A DNA stretch of 64,000 bases, taken from positions 8,217,625 to 8,281,624 of the forward strand of contig JAQNBH010000011.1 in the NCBI GenBank assembly GCA_028752905.1. Reading direction: 5' to 3'. The first letter of the stretch is position 1. Each line of letters starts with the position of its first letter. Both the position numbers and the translations under genes were made by a program. The notes beneath the pieces were generated by a model that saw only the letters and a list, made by a program, of their open reading frames with translations, was not told the origin of the DNA and did no database searches. Positions 44,591-55,211 of the stretch are shown here, piece by piece. This stretch comes from Cladorhizidae sp. MBARI D1340-BT2 (lineage: Eukaryota > Porifera > Demospongiae > Poecilosclerida > Cladorhizidae).

Positions 44591-45570
44591 TAAGTACTAA
44601 CTCTGGACGAATTTCTTCCATACAAACTACAGAATATAACATCTTCCAGAAAAGCTTCCTTTGGTTTAGCAAAATCTCTCAGTGTGTGCTTACTCTTTGA
44701 CTTTCTTCTGGCACACCTCATTCAGTCACGTTAACGATATGTCTAGTGTCTACTCAAGTCTGTGTGGGCACTATTAGACCACCATACTCGATAAGTGTTG
44801 AGCAGTCATGTGACAGCAAAATTCCACTGGCAGCTGCCACTGCGACTGAAGCTGAGTACACCTCTTTGATCTCAGATTTTCATCAGGTAGAGCTTATCTA
44901 AATGTTCTCCTAGAAGGGAGGGTCGACCACACTTCTTCAAATGAGTCATCTCTTCATCACCTGAACTAGCTCTTTGTTTCTGCCTTGCAATCTCCAGATA
45001 TGCCAATCTAATAGATGCTTTCATAGCAAGCTTTCTTTGAAAAATAAGCTCAGCTGCTGTATATGCTGACAGGCATATTGTCCCATACTTGCATGAACTT
45101 GAGTGGGACGGTTAGATATAATGTGCTCATTCTTGGACTCAAATTAAAACTCGATAACTACGAACCTCTTTTACGAACCTCGTTTCTTCACTTTCTTGGA
45201 TTCAAGTGCTTTCCTCCACCTCTGATAATGGCATAACTGCTGACAGGTCCATTTGGACCAGGAAGCGTATATATATCCCTAGGTTTGAAATACTGCAGAA
45301 GTGACATGGCGGCTAGGGAGACCTTTAAAAAATATATTAGGAGCGCTGGTCTGGATGTGGCCATGTGTTCCTAATTTTCATACTTCATAATTAAATTTTG
45401 TATACATGACACACAAATGAAATTAATTTAATGAAATTACAGTATGTCATTTGTCATTATTTTACTATCAGAAGACTCCAAATTGTCCTGCGCATTGCAA
45501 CGGCTATATCTTATGAAACAGCAAAAATTGGTAAAAGTTTGAGATTGTATATAAAACAAAGAGCAGATGT
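44591..45570. other. Intergenic, no gene recognised
   Basis: No motif or array seen. Confidence 0.3.
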
Positions 45571-45820
45571 ATTATGATGAAGAACCAGTGGTCATGGAGG
45601 TAAGTGGTAACCTGCCCATCGCTGAGCCATTCAGTGGACAGCAGAACAAGCTGAAAGACTTGAAGAAAATCAACTCCCACCTCATGATGCTAGAACAGAG
45701 CTTGTGAAGAGGGTGCAGGAGTACTATGACACAGACTTAGAAACTGAATTTGATATCGAGCCACTCAAAGGATTTCAAAGCAATGCTCGAGTGCATTTTG
45801 ATTATCTTTCTAACCCTTAA
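45571..45820 (+). other. Coding-like fragment of unknown family
   Basis: Adjacent frames read EEPVVMEVSGNLPIAEPFSG, QQNKLKDLKKINSHLMMLEQ and, after a one-base shift, LVKRVQEYYDTDLETEFDIE followed by PLKGFQSNARVHFDYLSNP. The composition looks like real protein, but I recognise no domain. Probably part of a decayed mobile element, given the fragments next to it. Confidence 0.3.
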
Positions 45821-46064
45821 CCCTACTCCTAGTCCAGTTTTTTGCAAATGTATACCAAAGGTTGCACCCCAAAAGGCATGGCCATTTAGGTTCAAGATGG
45901 AAGTACTTGGCTGCCATCTCAAGTACTTAGGGTCCATCATGGTGCAACGTAGGAGTGTGCGATGGACATCATGGTGGACAAGGATGAGTGCGCAACTCTT
46001 CGGGTTCGCAGGGATGTGCAATGTACTGTCCGTGATGTGATGTCTCTTTTGGTTTTGCTCTAGT

Positions 46065-46325
46065 GTGGTGCATTGGCACATGCACAGATGTGGATGTTTG
46101 GCTCAGCAGCTGATGTAGCCTCAAAGAATTCTAGGAGAATCATTATACAATAGACTAGTTCAGAAGGGGTATATACTAGGTCTACCTTGGGAGCTGAGCG
46201 TAGGCTAAGGAGGACTAATGGGAGTTGATCCATCCATACAGGCCCCCCCGTCAACCAGTCCTTGAAAACTGACTTCATCTGCCCACAATGCCATTTGCCT
46301 GGCAGCTGTGCAACACCAAGTGTGC
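46065..46325 (-). pseudogene. Ty3/gypsy integrase fragment
   Basis: The minus strand reads QMKSVFKDWLTGG, then WMDQLPLVLLSLRSAPKVDL and YTPSELVYC. This matches the end of the integrase core after the catalytic Glu (..QLK..L......W...LP.VLLG.R...K.DL..S.AELVYG). About 70 residues; nothing else of the element is visible. Confidence 0.6.
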
Positions 46326-46329
46326 CCAG

Positions 46330-47100
46330 GGCCACTCCCAGGGCTGTGGAGAATGTATATACCCATAATACTCAATTATTCCTCCTCAGGCCCTCCCCTT
46401 GCTTTCAATCTCCTGTCCTAGCTGCCTATGATGAGACACTCAAGTCTATAGTAAGCAGCATCACCAATGTCAATTTTTCTGATGTCGACCCAGCTTGGTC
46501 TCGAGCAAGTTTACCAATCAAAGTGGGTGGTCTTGGTATTTGGTGTGCTGAGCAGCTTGCTCAATCTGCCTTGCTCAAACCATCAGGTCCTAGTTGCTCA
46601 GATGGGAAGTGTCTGGATGGGGTGTCACCGTTGTCCTTTGATATGGGACCATTCCTAACATGTTGGCTCAGTCTTATCGTGCTCCTGCCACCAGGGCCTC
46701 AGATGCTGTTGCTGCAATGGCTGAGGAGAAGAAGGGAGCCAAGTACTATATATTGCCTCGCTAGGAATTTTGTTTTCGCACCACATGCTATAGAGACCGT
46801 TGGCCCAAAGTCCTATGTCTTTCTAAGGGAACTGGGACAAACTCTATACACCGGGGAAGAGAAGGCATTCCAATTTCTGCTTAAGCAATTATCTGTGGCT
46901 GACAGAGGGGCAATGCTATCACAGTCATGGGAGCAATGGGAGTCTTTGCAAGCAAGGACAGCCAACTTATAGAATGAATATATTATTAGTTAGCTTAGGT
47001 TTTTTTTGTCTTGCTTGTATTTTTGTAATTGTTTATCAATTGATTATCTTTCATGGATGTATTTATTTTTCATTGATATAATAATAATAAATTTCTGTCA
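46330..47100 (+). pseudogene. Non-LTR retrotransposon C-terminal fragment and 3' UTR
   Basis: The open frame ending at 46972 has FSDVDPAWSRASLPIKVGGL + GIWCAEQLAQSALL, later FAPHAIETVGPKSYVFLREL and FQFLLKQLSVADRGAMLSQS. This is the same LINE C-terminal pattern as 34237-34500 (W..ASLP...GGLG.R, ETLG, FL.QRLSVA..RG). After the stop comes an AT-rich 3' UTR ending in an ATA/ATAATA run near 47078-47092, a typical microsatellite tail. 5'-truncated before the RT. Confidence 0.65.
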
Positions 47101-47115
47101 ATAATATTACTTTAT

Positions 47116-47275
47116 GATAACCTCAATAATCAACTTGAAATTGTACTCCCTCAACATTTCGATGATATGCTCTAGCATTCATCAGGATAATTCCTGGTGA
47201 AGGCTAGAGCGATCTATAATTATAGTCGAAACGTTGAGGGAGTACAATTTCAAATCGATTATTGAGAAGGTTATT
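47116..47275. repeat. Dispersed family H foldback (copy 5)
   Basis: Two inverted halves. The left, read on the minus strand, is CCTGATGAATGCTAGAGCAT, ATCATCGAAATGTTGAGGG. The right, on the plus strand, is CCTGGTGAAGGCTAGAGCG..AGTCGAAACGTTGAGGG. Both end in AGTACAATTTCAA. It abuts the LINE tail. Confidence 0.8.
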
Positions 47276-47384
47276 GTAATGTCATTATGTCAACTGATAG
47301 CTCATTAAGTTACTTTTTCAAACAAGATTTCACTTTCTAGAAGTCTACTGAATCATTACCGAAGTCTGTGTATATATCTATTTG

Positions 47385-47935
47385 TTGTTCTTTGACAAAA
47401 GTGAGAAAACACGTTCAGCTGCTGCTGAAGGATTAACAAGCTCTTGACCACGGGACTTCAACTTCATATTTCTTGCACCAGCCTTTAAAAAAAAATATAT
47501 CAGATGCACCATCAACCATTGCCATATATATATATACTTGGGGAACTCACTTTTTAACCCAACAATAATGGGATCAGAATTAAGAAAAGGAAAAGTGCAG
47601 TAGGTATATAGTTCACCAACTCTTACTGGATCGAAGTAACGTGCATATCTGAAGGCATAAACAGACAGCTTAAGATCAGTTCCAAATTTTTATGGAAATA
47701 CTTGTACGCAGGTGGCACTTGATCAAATAAGCTGAGTAGTGTTGGCTTGTGCAATTGCATTAGTCTTAGGATGATGTTTGGTAGTAATTGTGCCACGAAG
47801 AGCACTAATTTCCTCATGAACACGAAACATGAGTGGTCCATCTCCTTCAAATTGATATTAAAGGTAGATTTCACAGATGGTTCTCCAGCATCAATAGTTA
47901 TCGCTAACTCCATTTGTAATTTCCTTTTCATTGGG
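47385..47935 (-). pseudogene. hAT transposase C-terminal fragment
   Basis: On the minus strand, with frameshifts: YLEGDGPLMFRVHEEISALR-like reading near 47830-47890, ARYFDPVRVGEL near 47620-47655, and the dimerisation motif QELVNPSAAAERVFSLLS near 47400-47455. The order is correct for the C-terminal third of an hAT transposase. The N-terminal part is not recognisable further upstream (47936-48560). Confidence 0.65.
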
Positions 47936-48793
47936 ACATGTCAAGGATCTCCAGGAGCTGTAATTATTGACTGGCAAATCCTTACTTTCAAGAAGAGAGT
48001 AAACATCCCCCAAAGCATCATGCAGGTATTTTTTTAAACTTCTCACTTGGACCACCAATCTGTAACTGAATATGTGGTGACAGGTAAACTTTTTTGTTTG
48101 TTTTTAAGACAACTATATACATTTTTGGACTTCTTGAAAACATTCCAACCCAGCTCTTCATAAATTCAAGCTCCTGCATGGTCTAATGTGTGAGAGAAGC
48201 ATCCTGTCTCCAGAAACTCACAATACTTAGTTTTAATAGCTACATTATTAATGGGGCACGATCGCACATAGCTGCATCAATAAGTTTGAGGAATTCCAAG
48301 ATCAGCAGAGGGCTATTCAATTAGCTGGCAGTTAGTTCTTTACCTGTGAGGCTATTAGCCAACATCAACTCTCCCAATTCTGGCACCATTGCTTCACTAA
48401 CATGGGAAGTACCATTAGATACTCGAATATAGACTTTCTCTTGTCTGGTACCATTTGACGTAAATGGACTGCCACTAAGCCTAAATGCACTCTCTTCAAG
48501 ATGTTGATGGGAGACGGTGGATTTTAACTAGTGATACTCCAGCTTTTAAAATACCATTTTTTTAATGATTTTTGTCAAAATATTTAAAAAAATCTTTTAT
48601 TTCAATGCTCCATTATGAAATTATGCACCTTTTTGTGCATGCTATTTCACATTATCAAGCTACAAAATACCGTTTGAATCTTGAAGACGGCGCTCCTGCC
48701 AAAGGTAAGCGTATCTTCCTAACCGTTCATGATAGAAGTCAGGAAAAGGACTCTAAATGAAGCTCTCAGTAAGCTTCCAATTACCATTGTTCA
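47936..48793. other. Intergenic, no clear feature
   Basis: May contain unrecognised hAT sequence, but no motif is visible. Confidence 0.3.
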
Positions 48794-48899
48794 AAATGAT
48801 GACAGTCACCTCACAGGATGTGCAGATCATGTGATAACAGCACAGCACTGTGCTGTTATCACATGATCTGCACATCCTGTCAGGTGACCGTCATCATTT
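48794..48899. repeat. Near-perfect hairpin, 52-bp arms, 2-bp loop
   Basis: The arms 48794-48845 and 48848-48899 are complementary at 50 of 52 positions, around the centre ACAGCACAGCACTGTGCTGT. No coding content. Likely a foldback MITE or a cruciform; a transcript would form a long hairpin. Confidence 0.9.
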
Positions 48900-50205
48900 C
48901 GATTTTTACCCAAAAAATACCAAAAAAAACATTTTTCATACCCCAATTTTCATGGCTTCTCCTGGAAATCACTCTTCCGAATCTGGAAATATTCTAACTT
49001 GCTAATTTTTTTAATACAAGATTTTAATATATCATTTGAAAACCCTTTTCCTGCTCTATAAAGTGAATGGCTTAAGTCCATCCATGGTGGAGGTATGTAT
49101 ATCCATATACATACCATGTTTAGAACTTCAGGTTGATCTCTCTTAAAAATCAAGCTAATGATCTTTTTAGCCATTCACTTTGCACTTCTATGATCACTCT
49201 AACTAAGTGGCCATGAGTTAGAATATTTGCCCCTGATACTGAGGTGGGATCCATAACTTCACCTAGGTAGTAGATATGCAAAATCTGAACATATCAAAAG
49301 AAAGCACATTCAATATACTGCATCTTGATAAAAATTCACCTGCATTGAGAAAGAAACAAAAACGTTATGACAAATTGTGTCGACCACCCCAGAAATGGTT
49401 AAAGCCCCTCCTTAAGAAAGCATTACCACTTTTACAATGGTAAATATGATTAGCCTCTGACAATTTCTCCTGCAGGATACAAATACTTTGTCATACATTT
49501 CTAACATATCTGTCATGCTTCTTTCCCTTTTTTATTTTGACAGCAAACGTTCTATTCCATTAGAATGTTTAGTTCATTTTGAATTGGCACACTTTTTCTT
49601 TATGGGTACATTTTCTCTGCATGCATTACAGAATATCTTACCTGAAGAGATTCAGAGGTTTTCATTAGAAAGCACTTTGTACCCATCAGCTGGAGGTATG
49701 TTAGGCTCAACAGCTACAGCACCTTGGGCTCGTTCTGGTGGGTTTGTTAGCATTTTTCCTCTTCCTTCCCTAAACTGATCAAGGAACTTAAATCAGTCTA
49801 GAAGGCTAACTATAGGCCTTGGGCCAGGCCCAAGTAACTCAGGTTCTGTAACACCTGCAAATGAGGATATAATCTCGCTGCAAGTGTTAGTACCACTAGG
49901 CTGTATACCACTATCAATAGATTCAGTAGCTATTAGAGAGACTTTCTGCCGTGCAGCTGTACAACTGACCAGAGAGACATTACCTATCAACAATTCTGAC
50001 ATAGACCCTTAAAACATCTCTGAACAAGAGGCCCTGTGGCCTGGGCCCCTGCTCTCATAGGCACTGCCCCTGGCTGGACAAATGGACACTCAACACAAAG
50101 GAACAACAGAATCAAAACTAATGTATATACAATCAAAACAGTCGACAAGCCATTAAAATGATCCAAATGATGTATAAAGCTCAAAGTGCTGCCTACAATA
50201 CCAGG
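48900..50205. other. Intergenic, no gene recognised
   Basis: A frame at 49488-49778 and frames at 49793-50184 have no motif I know. GGCACTGCCCCTGGC near 50060 resembles an hAT end. Confidence 0.3.
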
Positions 50206-50740
50206 GGCATAGGCAAGCTGAGAGGGGAGGGGGTGTTAAGGGGGTTTCAGTTGAAACCCCCCTTTCATTTTTATGATATTTTAGGAGTTTAGCACAAAGT
50301 ATTGATTATCTCACTTTAGACTGGAGTCAGATCTAAGGCTTAGATCTGCAGAAATGTGTAGAAGTGCCCTACAGATCAAAGCACCATAGTCAATGTTGTA
50401 GAACCACAGATTGGCACTTCATACATGTAGCTACTTTGAACTTTTTCCAGTTACACGACTTTGTTCAGAAATGCAAAGAAGCTCAAAGGATTAGATCAGC
50501 AATAGTCAGTGAGAAGTATCCCAGAGCTTTAACATTTGCAGAGACCGACAAAATCTTGTTTGATAATCGACACAACCCCCCAGGGCCAATAATGCAATGG
50601 ACTTGTCTCCTTCCACACAGACTGAAATCATATGACAGGGTTCAATTTCATTGTGTAGCAATTATTTCCAAGGCAAAGGAAACAAAAAAATTCTCCATTC
50701 TTGCTGACGAAGTTTTGTAGAACATTTACCCACACATGTA
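50206..50740 (+). pseudogene. Possible hAT end and transposase fragment
   Basis: ACCAGGGGCATAGGCAAGCT followed by G-rich sequence (50210-50245) resembles a Tip100-type hAT terminus (CAGGGGCGTAG..). Downstream, the plus frame ends in SKAKETKKFSILADEVL, close to the hAT motif KFFSILADE..D. The link between the two is inference. The rest of the transposase is absent. Confidence 0.35.
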
Positions 50741-51449
50741 TCCGGTATATACGTAGATGAAAACTGTGGCATTTGAGAGGACTTGGTCATTAGAAAGCAT
50801 CAGCAATAGTAATATTGCCAATGCTATTATTAGTCAATGGAAAGGTTTAGTTTGTCACTAAGTAAGCCCTAGCCAGTTTATAAGTCAATTATGAAGTTAG
50901 GCTTAGGGGGTTGACAGAACAGAGTTAGCCCTAGCCAGCTTAGGGGGTTGACAGAACCCCAAGTTGTCTGAATATCTCTCCAGGCACGACCAGCCATCAC
51001 CTCCCAGTGCAACCACACCAACCTCTATGTTACATGTGACTTCACTCCAAAGTTGGATTATAACCAGATCTCAAATCTGCACATCCGTTAACTTTGAAGA
51101 AAATGTGACTATAGATATGTTGAACTGTCAATGCACTATAGAGACCCATATAGCTATGTATATATCTAGTATTAACACTACTAGTAATTTCTGTATGTGA
51201 GGTGATGATGGCATCTCATGAAAGAATATTCCTATTTCAAAATGGCAGCACAAATTATTATATTATATATCTGTTAAAATTCACTTCTTGCCTATATTGA
51301 TTAAGTCTATTTTAGCTACACCTAACAGAAAAACCATTAAAACCATGGAATTTGTGAAACTCGGTCTTCAAGGATCTTATACCTATAGCCATGCCTTCTC
51401 CACCACAGTACAATAGGTCTATTCATCAGATTTTTATTACAAGAAGGCT
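50741..51449. other. Intergenic
   Basis: A short direct repeat of TTAGGGGGTTGACAGAAC occurs at 50906 and 50940. No gene seen. Confidence 0.35.
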
Positions 51450-51640
51450 CTAACAGAAGGCTTTAACAGCAATGTTGGCAACCAGTCTGTTCTTCAATTC
51501 TGTAAAACACCTGAAAATCAGTGAAGGATTATCCATATTATAAAAACACTTTAGTGAGTGCAACATCTAATCGAGCTGAGCTGAGTCAGCAAGCCGCTAG
51601 CGTAAGCTACCAATTATTGGCACATGAATAGTTGCATGTA
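51450..51640 (+). repeat. Interspersed repeat R5 (copy 2)
   Basis: See 39900-40090; shared ACCAGTCTGTTCTTCAAT.., GTAAAACACCTGAAAAT and GAGTCAGCAAGC.GCTA. Confidence 0.5.
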
Positions 51641-52499
51641 TATAACTCACTGTAGGAGCAGTCCAGGAAGTTGATGCTTGTACTTAGAAGTGAACTTATC
51701 CACAACTCTACAACCCTTTAATGGAGCGATTTAATCAAAGTCTCGGTCATTGTCAAAATTCATTTGATGATGATCAACTCAATTCACCCTCATGGGACAT
51801 CATGCTTCCAAACAAGCCTCAACAAAACACTCGCTTTTTTTATACATGCTTTACCAGCAGCACATGCATTTACCAATAGATGCAGAATGATTGCCCACTA
51901 GTGAGCAGCAAGCAGATGAGTATGCTCAAGAAGACACGATAGAAAAAAGCATCCAAAAAAACAGTCGAACATTCTCATGGCCAAAAAATACAGAAAGAAA
52001 TATACGACAGAAAACATCTCCAAAGTGAGCTGCCCAAAGGTTCAGAAATTCTCTTGAAAGTGCAGCACAGAAACAGGGAAAAGGAGGCAAGCTGAATGAG
52101 GCGTGGCTTGGTCTCAGGGATTTTTTTCCTGGCCCTGACAAAACCCTGGACCCTGATCATAATGAAGTTGTGGATTATTATGGAGCATCTGGGAGGCGGG
52201 TCTGCGCTCGATCTGGTGAGGGCCTTCATATGATACTTTACCACGAGAGGGGTTGCATTTACCACCAGATGGGGCATATTTACCACCAGAAGGGGGCATG
52301 TTTACCAGCAGAGGCAGTGTAAACTAACTGATAACAACAATATAATTAAAACTTGGATGATGAACACTGTGATGACATATTACCGTAATTAATTTTGTAC
52401 CAGGCCAGGAACCTATTGAAAGGAGCAAGGCAGTCTTATGCTGAATTGTTGGAATAAGAATCATATTATTCAATTGCCAAGAGATAGCAGGGTTCCTAG
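51641..52499. other. Intergenic with short tandem repeat
   Basis: 52245-52312 has three to four 21-24 bp units of TTTACCACCAGATGGGGCAT. Otherwise nothing recognised. Confidence 0.5.
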
Positions 52500-52612
52500 T
52501 TAGGTAATAGCTTAGGGATCCACTACACTTGGACCCTATAGTATATAAGCTGGAGAATGAGAAAGAAATGAAAGTAAATATTAACAAGCTCAAGCCCTAC
52601 AAACACTGACTT
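52500..52612 (+). pseudogene. Ty3/gypsy integrase C-terminal fragment
   Basis: One frame reads DPIVYKLENEKEMKVNINKL + KPYKH and stop, the usual end of the gypsy integrase C-terminal domain (GPY.., YKL, ..VNI.RLKPY). About 30 residues. Confidence 0.5.
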
Positions 52613-52887
52613 CCTGATTATGATCCTCAGAAGATAGACAATGTATATATAATGTTAAGAGTTATTTAATGTAGTTTACACATAATTATGTGACTCGTCA
52701 TGTGTTTCCCCTCCAGAAGCCTAAGATGAAGTGCCATTCACTGTGATTAGCAGCAGTGGTGATGAATAGGAAGAAGAGACTCCGAATATACAACTCAGTC
52801 AGGCAAATATCAATCTCATAACAAATGGGCAATAGCTAAATGATATTGTCATTCATGCCACACAGCAATATGAGAGGTGATGATAAC

Positions 52888-52945
52888 AGACTAGAACATC
52901 TAGTTGAAATGTCGAGTGAATAAAATTTGATTGAGAAGGTGATTT
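52888..52945 (+). repeat. Dispersed family H, half copy (copy 6)
   Basis: GACTAGAACATCTAGTTGAA, then ATGTCGAGTGAATAAAATTT and GAGAAGGTGATT. Confidence 0.65.
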
Positions 52946-53209
52946 TAAATTTGGTGGTCTACAAAATCCTATTCTGGCTCAGGTCCTCTTATTTGAATTG
53001 GGGAGGCAATCACTGAATTACCATTTCTACTGTTGGAATAGAACACTTGTTTGTATGTATATATGATATTTAAAAGGTGTCATTTCAGATGATATAAAAA
53101 AGAAGCAGATTTTGCTGACAGAAGAAAAGGAATTTTTGCTAGAGTATGGTAGCAATCAGGTTAGTTAATTCATGCAATAGAACAGTAATCAATTGTTTTT
53201 TCCTTCCAT

Positions 53210-53510
53210 AGAATCATGTTCTGATTTGCCATCGCATATGCTATGATTGTTTGCAAAAAAACCCGTTTAATGAGAATATGATGCAACCCCACTTGGAATT
53301 TTGCCTCAGAAATAGGCAGAGCATACCTTTCCCTTGCAAGAAACGGTTTATTAAGAGCAGAGTCAGGAAAATGGAGAAGATGGTTTGTGCTGGCTTCCTG
53401 GATATGGTAGCATGGTTTCCTGCGATAAGAGCAGTGACTGGTTTCATCAGTTCTGCATGATAGTAGACTCAAAAAGTGATTCCAGCATAGTTAGACATGT
53501 GGACAAGTAC
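53210..53510 (+). pseudogene. Cys/His-rich fragment with a PHD-like finger
   Basis: The first frame has CHRICYDCLQKN..MMQPHLEFCL, and a later frame GLCWLPGYGSMVSCDKSSDW + FHQFC. The latter resembles the PHD finger core C.C..PE.G.M..CD.C..WFH..C, with one Cys replaced by Ser. Such fingers are found at the end of some transposon-associated proteins. Frameshifted, and the family is not resolved. Confidence 0.4.
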
Positions 53511-53779
53511 TGACTGAAGGCTATAATTTCATTGCTTGTATTGTTGTGATGATGTTGTAAAATGAAGATGTTAACTTCCAGGGGTCAAAAACCACAACAG
53601 GATCCCAATTTTCATATATCTCTAGGGATCCAGGATCCCCCAAATTATATTAAGATAGGGATCCGGGTCATGTTTATGGGGACCATGATCCCTAAATTTG
53701 GAAATGCCCATTCTCCACATGACACCTGTCCTGCAGATAACTGTAAATCAGTAGGGCTGTAGGGCTAGGATCATCTCGT

Positions 53780-53995
53780 GAGACTGCCTTTGATGTCTTT
53801 CATCCTGTCCAAATACTAGACAGCAGTGATCAGTCTGGACCGTAAACTACATGCCAGTGACGTACACACTAAAACGTCGAATTCCTTCAATGAGAGCCAG
53901 GCACTCCTTTTGGACCGTCACATATCTTGTCTCCCTCGGTTGTTTTTTTTTGAGTAGCGCATGGTCCTCTGACAAAACTCTCACATGAGTATATT
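53780..53995 (-). pseudogene. Ty3/gypsy RNase H fragment
   Basis: The minus strand reads KKKQPRETRYVTVQKECLAL + IEGIRRFSVYVTGM, a stop, then FTVQTDHCCL. This matches gypsy RNase H (..E.RY.TVEKECLAI..GI..F..YL.G..F.V.TDH..L). About 60 residues of the domain survive. Confidence 0.7.
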
Positions 53996-54975
53996 TCAAC
54001 ATTATCATTCAGCATTCTCAGCCACGAACATTCCAACTAGGGTATATATGTGTGCAAGATAGCTACACAGAACTCTGAGATAGCATTAGAGTTCTCCATC
54101 CCAAGGGGCGGCCATGTTCGAACCTGCTATAATAGCCATCTACAGCTGAAGTTCACAGTGAGGTTTTATTTTGTTTAGTGCCATTAACTACTTGAGATTG
54201 ATGACTTCAAGGGATTCTCAAAAAGCTGCACAAAGATAAAAGAACACTGCAAGTTTCTCTATGGCACTGCACCTGCTAACAAGGTTTTTAAGTGATCTAT
54301 TCAACTCCCTCCAGTTCCTCCTGGAATGTTTACTCTAGGATAGAAATTCCTACCCCTGGACAGAAGTTGTGATGTCATAGATTTGCTTGTAATCACATCC
54401 GGTTTGGCTGTAGAACTTGCTACAGTTGTTCTATACTTTAGTCTATATGTGCACACTGCATCCCTGCTTTATTCCAGCAGTATATTTGGCATCTTTCTCT
54501 GGCCATTCTTTATTGAATAGTATGGGTGGTAAAAAAACGTACCTCTTGATGAGTCTTCTAGAGCCTGCAACACTTTAAAGAGAGAAAACCTTGCTAATTG
54601 GTGAAGACCTTGAAACTTGAAACTACAAATGAGTTCCTTTCTACTGTGGAAATGGGGATGCAGTGCAGACAAGTTTGTTGCCCAGTTGAAAGGACTACCT
54701 AAGAAATGTGAATTTTGGAATTTTCTTGTACAAAGTATTCCAAGATGTTTGCGGCCTGGGCAGCGAGTTGGTATATACAACAGTGGGTATATATTAGTGG
54801 AAAAAAGATCTTATAGCTGTGCTTATTGCTGGTAGAATAGAATAAGATGGATGAGATGTTTATAATCCAGTCCCCTGGCGATTTACTACAGAAACCCAGA
54901 AAGATATATACCACTGTTCCTTGTCACCAATTGTCATATCCTGCATTGCTTTAAAGATATTTAATTATCAGTGGC
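53996..54975. other. Intergenic, no gene recognised
   Basis: No motif or array seen. Confidence 0.3.
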
Positions 54976-55211
54976 AATGGGGTAACTTGCGCATGATTAC
55001 GCGTTTATACGTCACCTGCGTTCAGCCTCGCCTACGTATGGTATTAGGACCCATAGAGAATGTATTTCAAATCATGACCATTCGTGATATTCATGAGCAC
55101 TGCACCTGTATTATACCGTATATTTCTAAACAAAATTATAGGCATGGAGAGCATAAAATTGCTACAAACTGATATTATTCACGTGTTCAGTCGATTGACG
55201 GTTAGCGAATT

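Noticed and set aside
45737..46081. Paired frames on both strands of 96 and 114 residues
   Set aside because: No motif on either strand; the plus frame partly overlaps the unknown fragment out of phase.
49488..49778. 96-residue plus-strand frame
   Set aside because: Reads like protein in places (PEEIQRFSLESTLYPSAGG), but I can name no family and see no splice context.
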